Origin: Stercorarius parasiticus
Lineage: Eukaryota > Chordata > Aves > Charadriiformes > Stercorariidae
Assembly: GCA_013396915.1 (NCBI GenBank)
Contig: VWZL01002849.1
Location: 778,367-842,366 of the forward strand
Reading direction: 5' to 3'
Length of the DNA: 64,000 nucleotides
The notes under the pieces: model-generated
The model's input: only the letters and a program-made list of their open reading frames with translations
Told to the model about the DNA's origin: nothing
Database searches by the model: none
Made by a program: the position numbers and the translations under genes
In this document: piece after piece, positions 1 to 12,195 of the stretch
How the letters are laid out: the number at the start of each line of letters is the position of its first letter
How positions within the stretch are numbered: position 1 is the stretch's first letter

Positions 1-561
1 GCAGGAGTCAGCATGCAATAACTGTAAAGCACAGTAAGCAATAGGAGTTGATTTTCATTCTCTGAGAAGTAAATACAAGTTTAATAAATTGCTGTTGGCA
101 GCAAACAGCCCGCCCTGGTAGAAATCTTTCTGCTGATATCCATGAGAGTTCAATCAGGCAACAGACTTGCCATAAAAGGAAATTTCCACAAAATTTTACT
201 AGTTTTACTGCCATCATGCGATTTCTAGGAAGACTATTCAGTATCCTGGGTTTTACATTTGATTTTTCAATGGGGAATGACAGGATTTGTGCCACAGGAT
301 CAGCTCTAATGTATCAACGAAGCATTACAGCAGCTGTGTCTATCCTTCAGATTTGCACATGTGCAGCAATTCAAGTCTAAGATTATTAGTGCTGTTGAAT
401 CAATGTGGAAGCTGGACTTAAGTACATTAACACTGAGGAAGAAGATTAATTTCTTGCTGGAAAATGCTTATGCTTATTTCTGATTGCTTTTTCTTACTTT
501 ACATATTTTGCCTTTTATTTGAGATGATGATTGTTACGATCATGGTGCATCTTAATCACTG
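1..561. other. Intergenic AT-rich DNA, no gene seen
   Basis: I see no recognisable repeat, RNA gene or protein domain. The minus strand is open from 8 to 295, but the predicted peptide has no familiar motif, and a run of this length is expected by chance in unselected DNA. Confidence 0.6.
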
Positions 562-1005
562 TTAGGGTGCAGCAAGGGCTGGCTCCCCCTTAGGGGACAG
601 GGATTTTGGAGCCCAGGGTGACCCCAGGGAACCCAGTGCCCTCTTTGACAGACACCATCCCTCAGTGTCTGAACACAGTGGAGAGAGCTGGGTGCTGTAA
701 GGGGATCTATCAACAGTCTCAGGCACAACAAGTGACCTTCCAGGGCCAGCGTCCATCAACCAGCAGGAGACCAGGACAGGGCTGGAGATGGGGTCCAAGG
801 TCTATCCAGGGGAAAGGGACAGAGATGGGGCTGAGCCCAGGAACTCCTACTGCATCACTGGAGCAGGGACCGAGGGCCCAGGCTCAGCTGAAATGGGGCT
901 CATCAGTCCATGTGCAGGGATCAAGGGAAGCCTCAGGGGATGCTGGGCAAGGACGTAAGGCCCTGGTAGTGCCTTTCAGTGGCCTCAGAATCCTGACAAT
1001 CATTC
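562..1005. repeat. GC-rich patch, probably an unclassified dispersed repeat
   Basis: This block is sharply richer in G and C than the AT-rich DNA on both sides and contains many ggg/ccc runs and variants of ccaggg and gggaca. Both strands are open for long stretches (606-1127 on plus, 562-798 on minus). That is what low stop density in GC-rich sequence produces, and neither peptide shows a known domain. The abrupt composition change suggests an inserted element, for example an old LTR, or a GC-rich minisatellite-like unit. I cannot name a family and saw no clear terminal repeats. Confidence 0.4.
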
Positions 1006-4000
1006 TCAAAGCAATGGGCTCACATCTTCATTTATTTAAAATTCAGTTTATGGGACTTCACAACTACACTGCTCCATGGTGGAGGAAGCTTGCCATTCCT
1101 ATCCCAAAACTAGACAGCATTTGCTAAGAAGGGGTTGTACAGAGTGGTCAGCTACTGGCAGGGATGGTATGAAGCAATTACAATTACAATTAAATTCCTC
1201 TGTTGTTCTTCCTTTCTTTGTTTTTACATGGACACTTGCTTTGAGTGTGAGAAGACCAGATAGTTGTGAAGAGTTTGTTTACAGCTTTTCATGGTAAATG
1301 CACCATCACTCAAAATCAGAGCCTGTAGATTGTGGCAGAAGTGTCTGTGAATATGTAAAATAAATGAGGGATGAAGTGAGCATGAAGAACAACAGCCATC
1401 ACTTCGAGACTATAGAGAATCTTGCAATGAACTTTTGTTTATGAATTTAAACCTTTTTGTCTAAGGAGAATACAATAGGTTTAGCTACACAAGAAAATGT
1501 ATTGACATGGGAGTATAATTTGAACTGTGCATAATCTACTGTAGAAGTAGATTAAGCTAATCTGCAAATAAATAAAGATACTTGTCCTTGAGAAAGCATG
1601 TTCACATTGGTAATTGCATTGCAAAGCTAATATCACTGATTGGATATTACTGATGTAATTGTTTAGGTTATAGCTCAAGTAACTACATTAGTGAATATCC
1701 ACATGTAGAAAAGCCCTTCATGTAGCACAGTCTAGGAAAGAATATAAGCAGAACAAAACCAAAAGTATTCCAAAGTGTATCAGAAATAAACCTGCAATGA
1801 TATAAGATACTTGTTACATAGAGATCTATGTTCTGACCTGAGTTTGCTTTGCCAAACAAACCAGACAACACATCACAGCAGCCGGCAAGCACTGAGAAAC
1901 TGTTGTGTTAGCTCAGACCAATATTGTTCTGGGACTTGGTCAGCTTGGACTGTAGGCAGAATGAAATATAAGTTCATAAATATAAGCCCATGTGGATATA
2001 TACACTCTGTTGCATTAGTATTTTTGTTGGTATCAGTGAACTCAAGAGCAGAGAAAGGGGCAGAATGTCCTACAAGTATTTAGAGAATCTTGCATAAAAA
2101 TGTCTCCCATGCTCCTATTTTAAAGGTACAGTTTTCTCCCAGTATATCAAAGACAATGCAAAGACGATAAATCCATAGTCTACTTCCTAGCACATTACCT
2201 CTTTTTTTGAAGTGTTTAGCATCTGTGTGGGGTTTACATAATGCTCAGTATTTACGTTAAAGAGTAAAATTACCAGGGCTGTGGCGTGAGGAGGCAGAAG
2301 GCTTCCCTGTTTTCTCCTCCACTTCTCCATGTATATTCTGAATCCCACAGGATTCATTTTATGGGATTCCACATTGCTGCTACATAAGCTACTGGAAAAT
2401 GAATATACTCTTATACCTTACAAATGGCATCTAGGTTGTAGGATGCAGGTCAAACAGCTGAAATAATTATTAACATTTTTAAGAGAAAATTTGAGATGAT
2501 AAAATATCAATGGATATGTATAAAACAAAAGCAAAATACAGGTGTTAGAAAAGGAGAGGAAACTTTATGTTTGTCCAAAATATATTATGTAACAAAAACT
2601 AAAATCTCTGAGATGAAGTTTCAAAGGCTTTACCATTACATAAAATTGCAGACTTTGTGTTATAAATGAATCTGATGCATATACATATGGAGGGGAGAGG
2701 GGGGAGAAGAAAGAGAAATGAATGAGCAAGCACATATAAAACTAAGCAAACAGATTTTTTTTTTCATTTGAGCTAAACTTTAGAAGACTTGTACGGTAAT
2801 ATCAGTATAAATCAGTAGTAATCGATGGAGCTACTTTGGCGTAAAATTGCTGCAAAATCAGAATGAAGCTCAAGGTGTTTCCAGACCATTAATTTTTAGG
2901 AAAACAAGCATCTCCTTTTTAAGTGTGAAATGTTTACCTGAAAGCTGTCTGAAATTTTGCCAACTATTTGATTCAACTTATTTAACATGCACTTTTTAAA
3001 AAGCTATGCCTGCAGGACTCAAGCAGCTCTGACATCTTCTGCACAAGCAAGCTGCACTGCCTCTGTGGGGGAGGCAGGCTGACATTGATACATCTCAGGA
3101 AGGACTGATCCTTTCAGAAGTGTCAGTGTTTCATAGTCCCTACCTTCCTCAGCACATACGCACGTACCAGAAAACAGCATTTTGTCTTCTCTGTGCTATT
3201 TGCAGACTGGAAAAAAAAAAACTTATATTACCAAAGTGACTTAGAGTAACACCCCAGATGGTTGAGGTCATTATATAAATAGAAAAACTGAGTGGGCTCT
3301 CTATCTGTATGAATTTAATGAAACCTCACGCTGCATTCACCTCAACTATTTTCACAACAGAAACAAATCAAGCCAAGTTTTGTGGAAAAAATTTTGAGGC
3401 CTCCCAAGCTTCTACTGAAAGTTACTTCTTTATGCCTCTGAGCAATAAGTCTATGTTTTTTGTTCTTAAAGCAACGAGTGCATCAAGTTGGCAGATTTTT
3501 TTAGCTTCATTCTTAACCTTTCCTTTGAGTTTACCTTTGTTCATAGAAACTTATGGGCTCTTGGGGCCTCACATTTACCTGTAAGAACGTATTTTACAGG
3601 CATTCTGCAACCTGGATGGGAGGAACGCTTTTCCCTTCCTGCAGCCATTGCAAGTGTCAGACTAAACAGACTGGTATTGAAGCTATGAGCTGAATGATAA
3701 GATCTTGCTTACCTAATAACTTGAAAAGTATTAGAGAGATATAGAAGAAAGTTTTAAATATTTAGTATTCTCAGTGATCATTCTCAGTGTAATTTTTGTA
3801 TTACAAAGGCTCTTACGTACCATTTTTCAATACTAATCATAGCTACCATGAAAGTCACTCCTATGACCTAATTAGATAGAATTCAATGTTAATTTAATGT
3901 CTAAATAGACATAGTAAGGGAGATGAAAAAAATACAAAGGTAAAAAGACTGAATAAAACAAGTAAAAAATATACAGAATAATAGGTCTTAGAACTGCTGA

Positions 4001-4410
4001 GTTCTTACCATAGTGTCCTACCAACTACTCTTTCAATACAGCTTTAACACAATGCACATTAACATCTTTCTACACTGACGCACACTTACTTTTCTACTTA
4101 CCTTAGCATTCTCTGGAGTTTCCTAACTGAATCTAAGAGCAATGATGACCTTCAGCATTTACACAAATGTAAGCTGAATCATTTTAAAGTTGACCAAAAC
4201 ACCTGCATTTCATAAAATCAGAGCAGATTCAAAGCTAGGTGCTTTTTTTTTCCATCAAAGGAAAGATCAAAGGAGAATTTTTTCCTTTTCTTTTTCTAAT
4301 CTGTCAGTAGAAATCCAAGTATGACAAACAATGAAAAACTAGAAAACACTTCTGAGTTAGATTTTCAGATTATATGCATGTGTTAGTAGCAACAGTGTAG
4401 GAGAATGTGA
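1006..4410. other. Intergenic DNA without recognised genes
   Basis: AT-rich sequence with scattered short open frames lacking known motifs. There is a purine-only run at about 2689-2718 (ggagggg/gagaaga type), a T run near 2756-2764 and an A run near 3211-3221. No repeat family was recognised. Confidence 0.55.
2689..2718 (+). repeat. Polypurine simple tract
   Basis: A low-complexity run composed only of G and A, of the gagg/gaga type. It is not coding. Confidence 0.7.
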
Positions 4411-4530
4411 TTGAAAAGATGTGGTGCTTAGGACTGTGATTTAGTGGTGAACTTGGCAGTGTTACGTTTATGGTTGGGCGCAATGATCTTAAAGGTCTTT
4501 TCTAACCTAAATAATTCTATGATTCTGTGA
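4411..4530 (+). mobile_element. CR1 LINE 3' end fragment
   Basis: The segment ends in attctatgattctgtga, the tandem octamer tail that closes avian CR1 elements. It is preceded by a degenerate copy of the usual CR1 3' untranslated text (gatgatcttaaaggtctttt-like). The orientation is sense, with the tail at the right. Only the last ~120 bases are present, as is common for 5'-truncated CR1 copies, and the divergence suggests an old insertion. No coding part is included. Confidence 0.75.
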
Positions 4531-5548
4531 AAATGTCCCTGTGTTTTTTAAAGGCTTACTGTTTCATAACAGGTCCAGTTAGCTTTCTTTTAATATTTCA
4601 GAATGTTATTTTCCAGGGAGATACATTTTTCAAAACAACTTTAGCTAAAAGGATGGATAGTGCTTGGCTTATCAAGGGGTCAGGTTTTATACAGTTAGTG
4701 AATGACTGTAAATTAGGACAAGAGACAATTTGGACCAGTATGTAAGCTGCAGCAGAAAACATGCTGTTGATACTGTCCCAGAGGCTTTTGAAAAAACCTG
4801 TGTAAATAGTCTCTGCTTCTAATAAAGTATCAAATATCAGTTGTTGCATCCATGTTTCTGAAGACCAGTTGACTCCCTTGCTGTTTGTGTTCCTGCACAT
4901 CCTGCTGTAGTACAATATTAGCCTATGACAATATTTCATGTTGACATATTTTTTGAGCAATAGATGTCACAGCTAAAATTCTGTAGGTCCATCACTTAAA
5001 CTAGAAACAAAGCCTGGCCATGACATGCCCAGCTGCTTTTGAAGATGCCTCCATTTAGTCAGCAACTTGTTGCATCTGTTTCAATTTGTTTGTCAAATTT
5101 GAAGAGAGTACCAGCCTCATACATACTGGGCTAAGAATGTTTTTGTTCTGGAAGCCGTTCCAGTGCCTACTACAATACATCACACAGCTGGATATAGATT
5201 TTTATACCTACTGTCAATTCAGATGAGAATTGAGCAATTCTTAGATTTCCTATTTCCCTCTTGTTCTCTGGGCTATTGAGTTTTTAGTGATTGATAGCTC
5301 TATTGCAGATTTTGTTTGGGTCTTTCCTCACACTCTTTTTTTTATGTTTTCTGGGTAAGCGTTCTTTCCATCATCTTAAAGGACATTTTTTGTTTTGTTT
5401 TGTTTCTTTTTTTTTTCCAATTACTGCTAAACTAATTCCCTTTATAATCCGATGTAACAAAATTAATCAGCTAGGAAAATGAATTTTTACAAGTAATTTT
5501 CTTCCATCATGCTAAGTATAATATAAACCTTAAATATATGTTTATATA

Positions 5549-5600
5549 TTGTGTAAAATCCTTAGATTGCTTTAGATACTGTGTAAAATCCTTAGACTGC
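5549..5600 (+). repeat. Two-copy 30-base direct repeat
   Basis: The motif gtgtaaaatccttaga starts at 5551 and again at 5581, exactly 30 bases apart. The following bases (ttgct versus ctgct) are also similar. This is a small local duplication with no apparent function. Confidence 0.8.
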
Positions 5601-5656
5601 TGTCATAGGAGAGAATATATTTTGAATTCTTAATGCTAACAGGTGACAGATGATTT

Positions 5657-5669
5657 TGTGTGTGTGTGT
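5657..5669 (+). repeat. Short (TG)n microsatellite
   Basis: Six uninterrupted TG dinucleotides followed by tatg. It is short and probably only weakly polymorphic. Confidence 0.8.
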
Positions 5670-6103
5670 ATGTTTGGTGTTGGGGAGGACATGTGTCCAA
5701 ACCCGAGCATCTGAACTCTCAAGCAGAAGTCTGCTGCTTGCTAGTTGCAACCAGTATAGGTTTGTTGTAAATTTTAACAGTGACTGGTTTAAACAAAAGA
5801 TGCACATCATGAATCCTCCCCTTAATAAACAGACATGAGGCAGAAGCACCAAATAGGTGGCTGATTAGGTATTGTGCTTCTGCATATAGACTTTTGGTTG
5901 GAAAACTCAGGGCCTGAAAAGAAAAGGAGTCTGAAAAGTAGAACTGCTCTCAAAAATAAGAAGATGCAGATTCTAGCTGGAGGGAAGATCCTGGAAGAGG
6001 AAGAAGATCCTGGAGATGCGGGAGCTGCATGGAGATGACTGCTGGAAGATACAAGTCCCAGTATCCAGATCCATTAGGGGTTGATTTCTCCATCTGTCCT
6101 GAA

Positions 6104-6300
6104 ATTCACAGAATCACAGAATCACAGAATGGTAGGGGTTGGAAGGGATCTCTGGAGATCATCTAGTCCAACTCCCCTGCCAAAGCAGGTTCACCTAGAG
6201 CAGGTTGCGCAGGAATGCATCCAGGCAGGTTTTGAATGTCTCCAGAGCCAGAGACTCTGCCACCTCTCTGGGCAGCCTATTTCCACCTCAAAAAAAAGTC
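6104..6300 (-). mobile_element. CR1 LINE 3' fragment (minus strand)
   Basis: It begins at the left with attcacagaatcacagaat, the reverse complement of the CR1 octamer tail. It continues with the typical text ggttggaagggat, agatcatctagtccaac, gagcaggtt and ctctctgggcagcct. On the minus strand this is the very 3' end of a CR1 copy truncated at about 6300. The close match to the usual avian sequence suggests a fairly young or well-preserved copy. It carries no intact coding frame. The nearby open frame on the plus strand (6081-6365) is a by-product of this repeat. Confidence 0.95.
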
Positions 6301-6655
6301 ACATTGAAGGTGATCACACTGATATGTTCTTGAAGTACTCTTTTTTAAAAAAAATAAATAGATAAGGAATCACTGGCTTTCACTTATATCACTGCTAGAA
6401 AGCAAATCTGGGTCTGTAAGAAATGAAGCATGATGGCCGCATGATGGCCATATGATGGCTACCTATTATCCTGCAGGATATGATCTCATCACATGAACAC
6501 AGTGATTTGATCCACAAAGTTTACAGTTGATAATGTTTCTCCATTGACTAACACAATACTTGATTTATTAGTACTCTTGTCAGTCATAAAAATTGCACAA
6601 AAAATATTTAAAGAATAAATGTCTGAAAATTTTTGAAAGAGCATCCTTCGTTATT
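6301..6655. other. Spacer between two CR1 copies
   Basis: AT-rich unique sequence of about 350 bases. It contains a small 11-base tandem motif (catgatggccg type, about 6427-6455). No gene or known element was seen. Confidence 0.6.
6427..6455 (+). repeat. Short tandem repeat of an 11-base unit
   Basis: Three degenerate copies of a gcatgatggcc-like unit stand head to tail. This is a minor local expansion. Confidence 0.75.
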
Positions 6656-7975
6656 ACAGAATCATAGAATTATAGAATGGTTTGAATTGGAAGGGACCTT
6701 AAAGATCATCTAGTCCAACCCCTCAGACATGGTCAGGGACACCATTCACTGGGTCATGTTGCTCAAAGCCCCCTCCAACCTGATGTTGAACAAATCCAGT
6801 GATGGGGTGTCCATAACTTCTCTTGTCAACCTGCTCCAGTGTCTCACAGGCTTTGGTAAAAACTCTTTCTCTGTCTTTCTTATAAGCCACTTGGACATTG
6901 AACCATTGACTGCAACACTTTGGACATGGCCATCTGGACAGTTCCTTATCCATCTAACAGTCCAACCATCAAACCCATATCTCTCCAATTTAGAGGCAAG
7001 AGTGTTGTGGGGGATCATGTCAATGGCCTCACAGAAGTCCAGGTAGATGACATCTGTAACTTCCTTTGTCCACTGATGCAGTCAGTCCATCATAGAAGGC
7101 CACTAAGTTGGTCAGGCAAGACTTGCCCTTGGTGAAGCTATGTTGGCTGTCTTTAATCACCTATCTGCCTTCCATATGTTTTGACATGTTTTTCAGAGGG
7201 TTCTGCTCTATGATCTTACTGGGCATGGAGGTAAGAGTGATTGCTCAGTAGTTCCCAGGGTCCATTCTAGCTTTTCAAAAATGGGTGTGGTATTTCCTTT
7301 TTTTCCAGTCACCGTGGATATTACCCAACTGCCACAGCTTCTCAAATAAGATGGAGAGTGGCTTGGCAACTACACCTGTCAATTCCCTCAGGACCCGAGA
7401 ATGCACCTCATTGGGTCCCATGGACTTATGTATGTTCAGGTTCCTCAGGTGGTTTTGAGCCTGATCTTCTCCTATGATGGAAGGGACTTCATTCTCCCAG
7501 CCCCTGCCCTGAGGTTCAGGGTCTTGAAAGATGTGAGAAGAAAGATTACCTTTGAAAATTGAGGCAAAAAAGTTGTTGAGTACCTCTGCCTTTTCCATGT
7601 TGGTTACCACCAACTGTCCATCTTACCAAGAGTGTGCATTTTCTTTAATCTTCCTTTTCTGGCCAATATGCCTGTAAGAGTCCTTATTATTCTTTACATC
7701 CTTTCCCAAATTCAGCTCCTACTGTGCTTTAGCTTTCCTGACCACATCCCTGCACATCTGGGCAGTGTCCCTATATTCTACCCAGGATATGCCTCCCCGA
7801 TTCCACTGTCTGTGCATTTCCTTCTGACACTTTAGTTTGACCAGGAGGTCCTTACTGACCCATGCTGGTCTCCTGCCTTCCTTGCCTGATTTCTTACACA
7901 AGGGAATCAGTAGATCTTGTGCTCCAAGAATAACATCCTTTAAGAGCTGCCAGGTCCTCACTCCTCAACACTCTT
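6656..7975 (-). mobile_element. CR1 LINE, 5'-truncated, internally deleted reverse transcriptase
   Basis: Read on the minus strand, this is a defunct non-LTR retrotransposon of the CR1 clade. The 5' part (7719-7961) matches the linker before the reverse transcriptase, with GRRPAWVSKDLLVKLK. The next block (7275-7613) contains EVLNNFFASIFKGNLSSH and HLRNLNIHKSMGPNEVHSRV, the start of the polymerase domain. The third (6746-7018) has [20 protein letters not shown] and NGSMSKW, then jumps at about 6886 to the C-terminal text around LIRKTEKEF and [12 protein letters not shown]. The stretch that should lie between, including the catalytic FADD motif, is missing. The blocks sit in different frames with stops, so no functional enzyme can be made. 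The copy ends in the octamer tail at 6656. The 5' end near 7975 is approximate. Confidence 0.95.
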
Positions 7976-9612
7976 CAGAAAAGTAAACCCATTTTCTTTA
8001 TCTTCCTATAACAGATCCTTGGGAAGCGGCTGGCTCACTAAAATTGTCCTATATCCACCTGGATTGCAGACTCAACGGCACTAACCAGGAGCTTCATGAT
8101 TCTGTTTCCAAGAAGATAAGCAGGAACCTAGGTAAAATTACCACTATCTAAAAATCTCCAGAAACTTAAATATATTCATCTTGCACAAGATATTTTGCGC
8201 AAGATAACACAATTCCTGGATTTATTTTTATCATGTTTTCCAGAAGCCTCTGTAAACTGGGAATTTTTGAAAAGGAGGTATACCACCAAAAATAAAAGTC
8301 AGTATCAGTCAGGTCATCTTTTGTGTTCTGTGGCAGCTGATATCACTTTGTGATCTTTTTTTCAAATCAAAAAAAGTGCAAGTGTGACTCATCTAGGAGG
8401 GAGAGTACCTTAAAAAGAAGAAAAAATATATCCTTGAATTTTACAATTTCAACAATCCTGATGGGAATAGCTCTTTAAACAAAGAAATGACAATTATTTG
8501 TGTGTAAATAAGAATGAGTTTTGGGCTGAAAAAAAAGAATTTTCTAGAATTCTTTTTAATCATAACATACTTAACATAAGTTAAACATTTTATAATAGGG
8601 GAAAATGTTTTTTTAAAGATATTTCAGTTTTTTCTTTGCACATTTGAAAGCATTTGAATACAATAATTCTGATTGTATCACTTGCTAAAGTATGATTAAA
8701 AGATTTTTGAGATTTTTCCAGTCACCTCAGAGGAAGCCCCTAATCTATCCATTTTATGCTCACTGAAAAGGTCCTGTAAATATAATCTGTTAAGTAGGAG
8801 TTCCTTTATAACATATTTAAGGATTTAAAATAGAAATAAAACAGATTAAGTAAAAGGTGGTCTATCAGAAACAGGATTATAAGGAAAATAGTCCATTAAA
8901 AAATTCAAGTTGACAATGTTCCTTTAATCTTATAACGTTAGCCTTGAGATAACTCATTCAATTGAATCTTTTAGACACTGTGTATAAATACTTGCTTTTG
9001 ATATCCAAAAAGACTTTCTTTTGTGTCCCCTAAGGCTTTAGAAAAACAAGTAGATTAGTTGCATTTAAATAGATGAATCCTATTTTTTTTCTGGACTTCT
9101 TTCACTAGTTCTAAAATTGTTTTTCTGGTTTCACAACTTTATAGTTAGCACTAAAATTTATAAAATACGATTAGCAACTCTGATCAGAATAAGTAGCTAT
9201 ATTAAAACAGATTAGTCAATATCATTTGTCCACCGTATCTTGTGAGCTATGTCTGTCCCCAAACTTGGCTTTTAAGCTAGAGGCTGACCCTAAAAAGCTC
9301 TGAGTGCTTTGTCGTACCGCACACTTCAAGGCTGAATTCTTGTTGTTCACACATAAGAGTATTTAAGGAGAGATATAAATTCCCTAGTGACTTTCTGCCT
9401 TGTTGATGCCTCTTAGGCTGCAATCTGGTTGCAATTACACAGCAGAGAATTTTGTGCATAGGGGAACTCTGACAAATGCAGGTTTTGGCAGACACATTTG
9501 CATAACTCTAGGATCTGGGGGCAAGATGGGTTTTTCCAGCTTCTTAATACTAGGATATGCCATTTTTTTCAGTCACTGGGTCTGATCAACTCCTTTTGAA
9601 AAAAACCCTAAA

Positions 9613-9641
9613 ACTAATTAATTAATACAATTAATACTAAT
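9613..9641 (+). repeat. AT-rich tract with repeated TTAAT/ATTAA motifs
   Basis: The tract reads as clustered aattaattaat, attaat and taat units. Such clusters fit homeodomain core sites (TAAT), but they are also common by chance in DNA this AT-rich. Confidence 0.5.
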
Positions 9642-10035
9642 ATTAACAAAAACAATACATAAGGCCCTAACCTGCTTTCTCTTGAGAAACATCCAATCTA
9701 ACCAGCTCCTGTGCTTGGAAGTTAATAATAATGACAGCATAGTAATAAGATCTCTTAGGAAATGTTACATCTAAAGGAAAAAAGGCTATCTGAAAGTATA
9801 ATGCATACATTGCTTTCTATTATGAATGCTCACACTTTTGCCTACATTTGTGTATTTCACAGTAAAAAAAACCCTCATCTCTGTGATTCTCAGTGCATCT
9901 GAGGATCTGAGGCCATGTAAATATTATTCTCATAGAATATAAAATAAGTATCAAAAGCAGACTCTTAAAAGACAAACTGTAGTTACATCTGTGCTTGAAT
10001 TCCTTTTCTGTTCATGTTAGAAAAAAAGAAAGCGT

Positions 10036-10101
10036 AATTAAGTATGTGCCATTGTGTTATTAAGTTATTAATGTATTCATAATTAAGTATGCGGCAATGT
10101 G
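10036..10101 (+). repeat. Imperfect direct repeat, period about 44 bases
   Basis: The motif taattaagtatgtgccattg recurs about 44 bases later with the equivalent bases reading gcggcaatgtg. The intervening sequence is itself rich in taagtta and attaatg. This looks like a small local duplication. Confidence 0.7.
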
Positions 10102-10169
10102 ACTGCAAGCATCACTGAGGATGTCTTTTCCTTTTTTTCTGTTGGTCAGGTACATGTTTTCAGGATTTT

Positions 10170-10188
10170 TTTGGTTGGTTGGTTGGTT
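10170..10188 (+). repeat. (TTGG)n microsatellite
   Basis: Four and a half uninterrupted TTGG units follow a T run. Confidence 0.85.
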
Positions 10189-11880
10189 AATTCTTTATTT
10201 TTTTCTTGAAAATAAAAATCTGTAAAAAGAGCAGCATCTCCTTGGTCACAAAGTGTATTTATAAAACTTTGTGATTACACTGAAAAGGCAGATATTTATA
10301 TATGAAGTTATTTATGACTGTATGTAATTCAGTTTGGATTTTTTTTCTTAGAGCAAGTCTGTCTCACCCTTTTACTTAATCCTTAGGAAGGTGTTTTCAG
10401 ATGAAAAGCTATTCAGGAATAAGTACTACACTTTGAATTCATGTCTGGATTTAATTTTTATTTTTTTTTAATTTTGCACATCTCTCCGTCTTCAGAACAC
10501 AGAACACTAAGGAATAAATTTTTAATATGTTTAATTTTGTCTCCAGTGGGTGCTGTGTGATGATTAAGAAATCTACATACAATATAACTTTTTTGTACAA
10601 TTCGCTTCTCAAAACCTAAACTAGGTTTACAAGAGTCTGGAGATAAAATTCAACCTCACCAACAGTCCTTCAGGGAGTAGTTGTTATAGTCATTCAAGGA
10701 TATTTTAGCTGGCTACAAGGTCTGGTAAAATTTCTTTAAATGTCGCAGTGCAGGGGTGTACAGAAAACTGCAAATAGTAGCTGTCAGCTGTCTCTGGTTC
10801 ATGTCAGGCAGAACAGAAGTATCAGTTGAAAACAAGCTTTTCTCATCTTAACATAACATCTTAACATGTTAGAGAGAGTGCTCTTTCAACAGAAGAAACA
10901 TAAGAAGCCTTTGAACTGCTTGCATAAGTCTTTCTAACGTGTTTGCTTTCTCTTAGCCTGCTTGCAAGCTAAAACTTAAGAGGCTGATGTAAAAGCCCTG
11001 ATCAAAGTTCCTTGTCTTCCATGGAGGAGATGTGGGATTTCATATAACCACACCTTACAGCTTTGATGGAGGGAGAATCTTACATATGCTGTTAACACAT
11101 AGGTTAATTTTACCTCCACTGAGCAACAGAGTGGATGAAATAGTTTAAAAGTTATTTTTCCCCTTAAGCTACTGACAAGGGAATCATGCTGGCATGAAAA
11201 AGGAAACAGAAAGGGAAGAGAAGCAACCTGGAGTGATGAGAGAGTAATGGCATGATGGGAATTAGCAGTGAGAAGTAACACCATTTGATTTGATGCTTCC
11301 AAAATAAACTGAGAGAAAAATGAAAAGGAGCATGAAAAGAAATGTACAAAATAAGAATAAAAAAGCATAGTCTGGCATAAGTTTGAGGCACTGAAAGAAT
11401 ACAAAATTTGTAAGAATATAGCCTGTTTGTGAATCAGATAGATTGCCATCTCTAAGCTAGCACAGGATACTGCAGTGGAACCGTCACCTCTTCTATGTCC
11501 TATTCTAAAACACAGACTAGTTTAACATGGCTACTATGGCATGTATATACGTAATGGTCCTAGAATACAGACACTAGCTAATGATCTACTAGTGGGACAT
11601 AGAGACCTGAAGTGGATTCTTTTACTAAACAACCATTTTAATTTCTGTATCCAGTTACTACTTTCAATACAGACTGAAGAATAACTGTACAAAAGTTTTT
11701 CTCCTTGTTTCCCTAGTAATAAGGGAGTTTTAAATCTTTATGAAAAATCCTGCTTGGTAGTTGTCAAAGTAAACATATTTTAACTGAAATATTATTTAGA
11801 GATATGTATTTGCATGTTTATTGTATCCAAGTCTCCAACTGGAGTCTGAAATGACATGATTTCATTGAATTATTTGCATA

Positions 11881-12195
11881 CACAGATTCACTGAGTAATT
11901 CAGGTGGGAAGGGACCTCAGGACATCTGTTGTCCAATTTCCTGCTCAGAGCAGGGTCAACTGTGGGGTCAGATAAGGTTGCTCAGGGCTTTTATCCAGTT
12001 GCGTCTCCATCTCCAAGGATGGAGACTGAACAGCCTCTAGGCAGCCTGCTTCATTGCCTGGCTATCTATCTTCAGGGTGAAAGGCTTCTCCTTACATCAA
12101 GTTTGAACACCTCCTTTTTCAATTTATGACAACTGTCTGTTGTTTTCCCACTGTGTACTTGAATAAAGACCCCACCTTCATCTTCTCACTCTGAA
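11881..12195 (-). mobile_element. Older CR1 LINE 3' fragment (minus strand)
   Basis: A diverged CR1 tail. Recognisable pieces are ggtgggaagggacctcagga, gtccaatttcctgctcagag, ggttgctcagggcttttatc and ccaaggatggagactg, in the right order for a minus-strand copy. Later pieces correspond to the usual 'gtgaaaggcttctccttac' and 'ttgttttcccact' segments. The octamer tail at the left end is eroded (cacagattcactgag). The higher divergence than the 6104 and 6656 copies suggests an older CR1 subfamily. No frame is coding. Confidence 0.88.

Larger units (their letters stand above)
4531..6103. other. Intergenic DNA without recognised genes
   Basis: Between 4527 and 4960 both strands are open (72 codons plus, 120 codons minus), but neither product resembles a known family. 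A 30-base duplication lies near 5549-5600 and a short TG microsatellite at 5657-5669. Nothing else was recognised. Confidence 0.5.
7976..11880. other. Intergenic AT-rich DNA without recognised genes
   Basis: It contains ATTA-rich patches at about 9613-9641 and 10035-10090, a TTGG tract and several A/T runs. The minus strand is open for 157 codons at 10976-11449, but the product is rich in Ser, Phe and Leu and shows no domain. Confidence 0.55.

Noticed and set aside
606..1127. 173-codon plus-strand open frame as a gene
   Set aside because: It lies mostly in the GC-rich patch where both strands are open because stop codons are rare. The peptide has no known domain and no splice or promoter support was seen.
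6081..6365. 94-codon plus-strand frame
   Set aside because: It is antisense to a CR1 3' end, and such frames occur in many CR1 copies.
10976..11449. 157-codon minus-strand open frame as a gene
   Set aside because: The peptide is dominated by Ser, Phe and Leu, as expected when the opposite strand is rich in A and G. No motif, splice signal or overlap with known families was seen.
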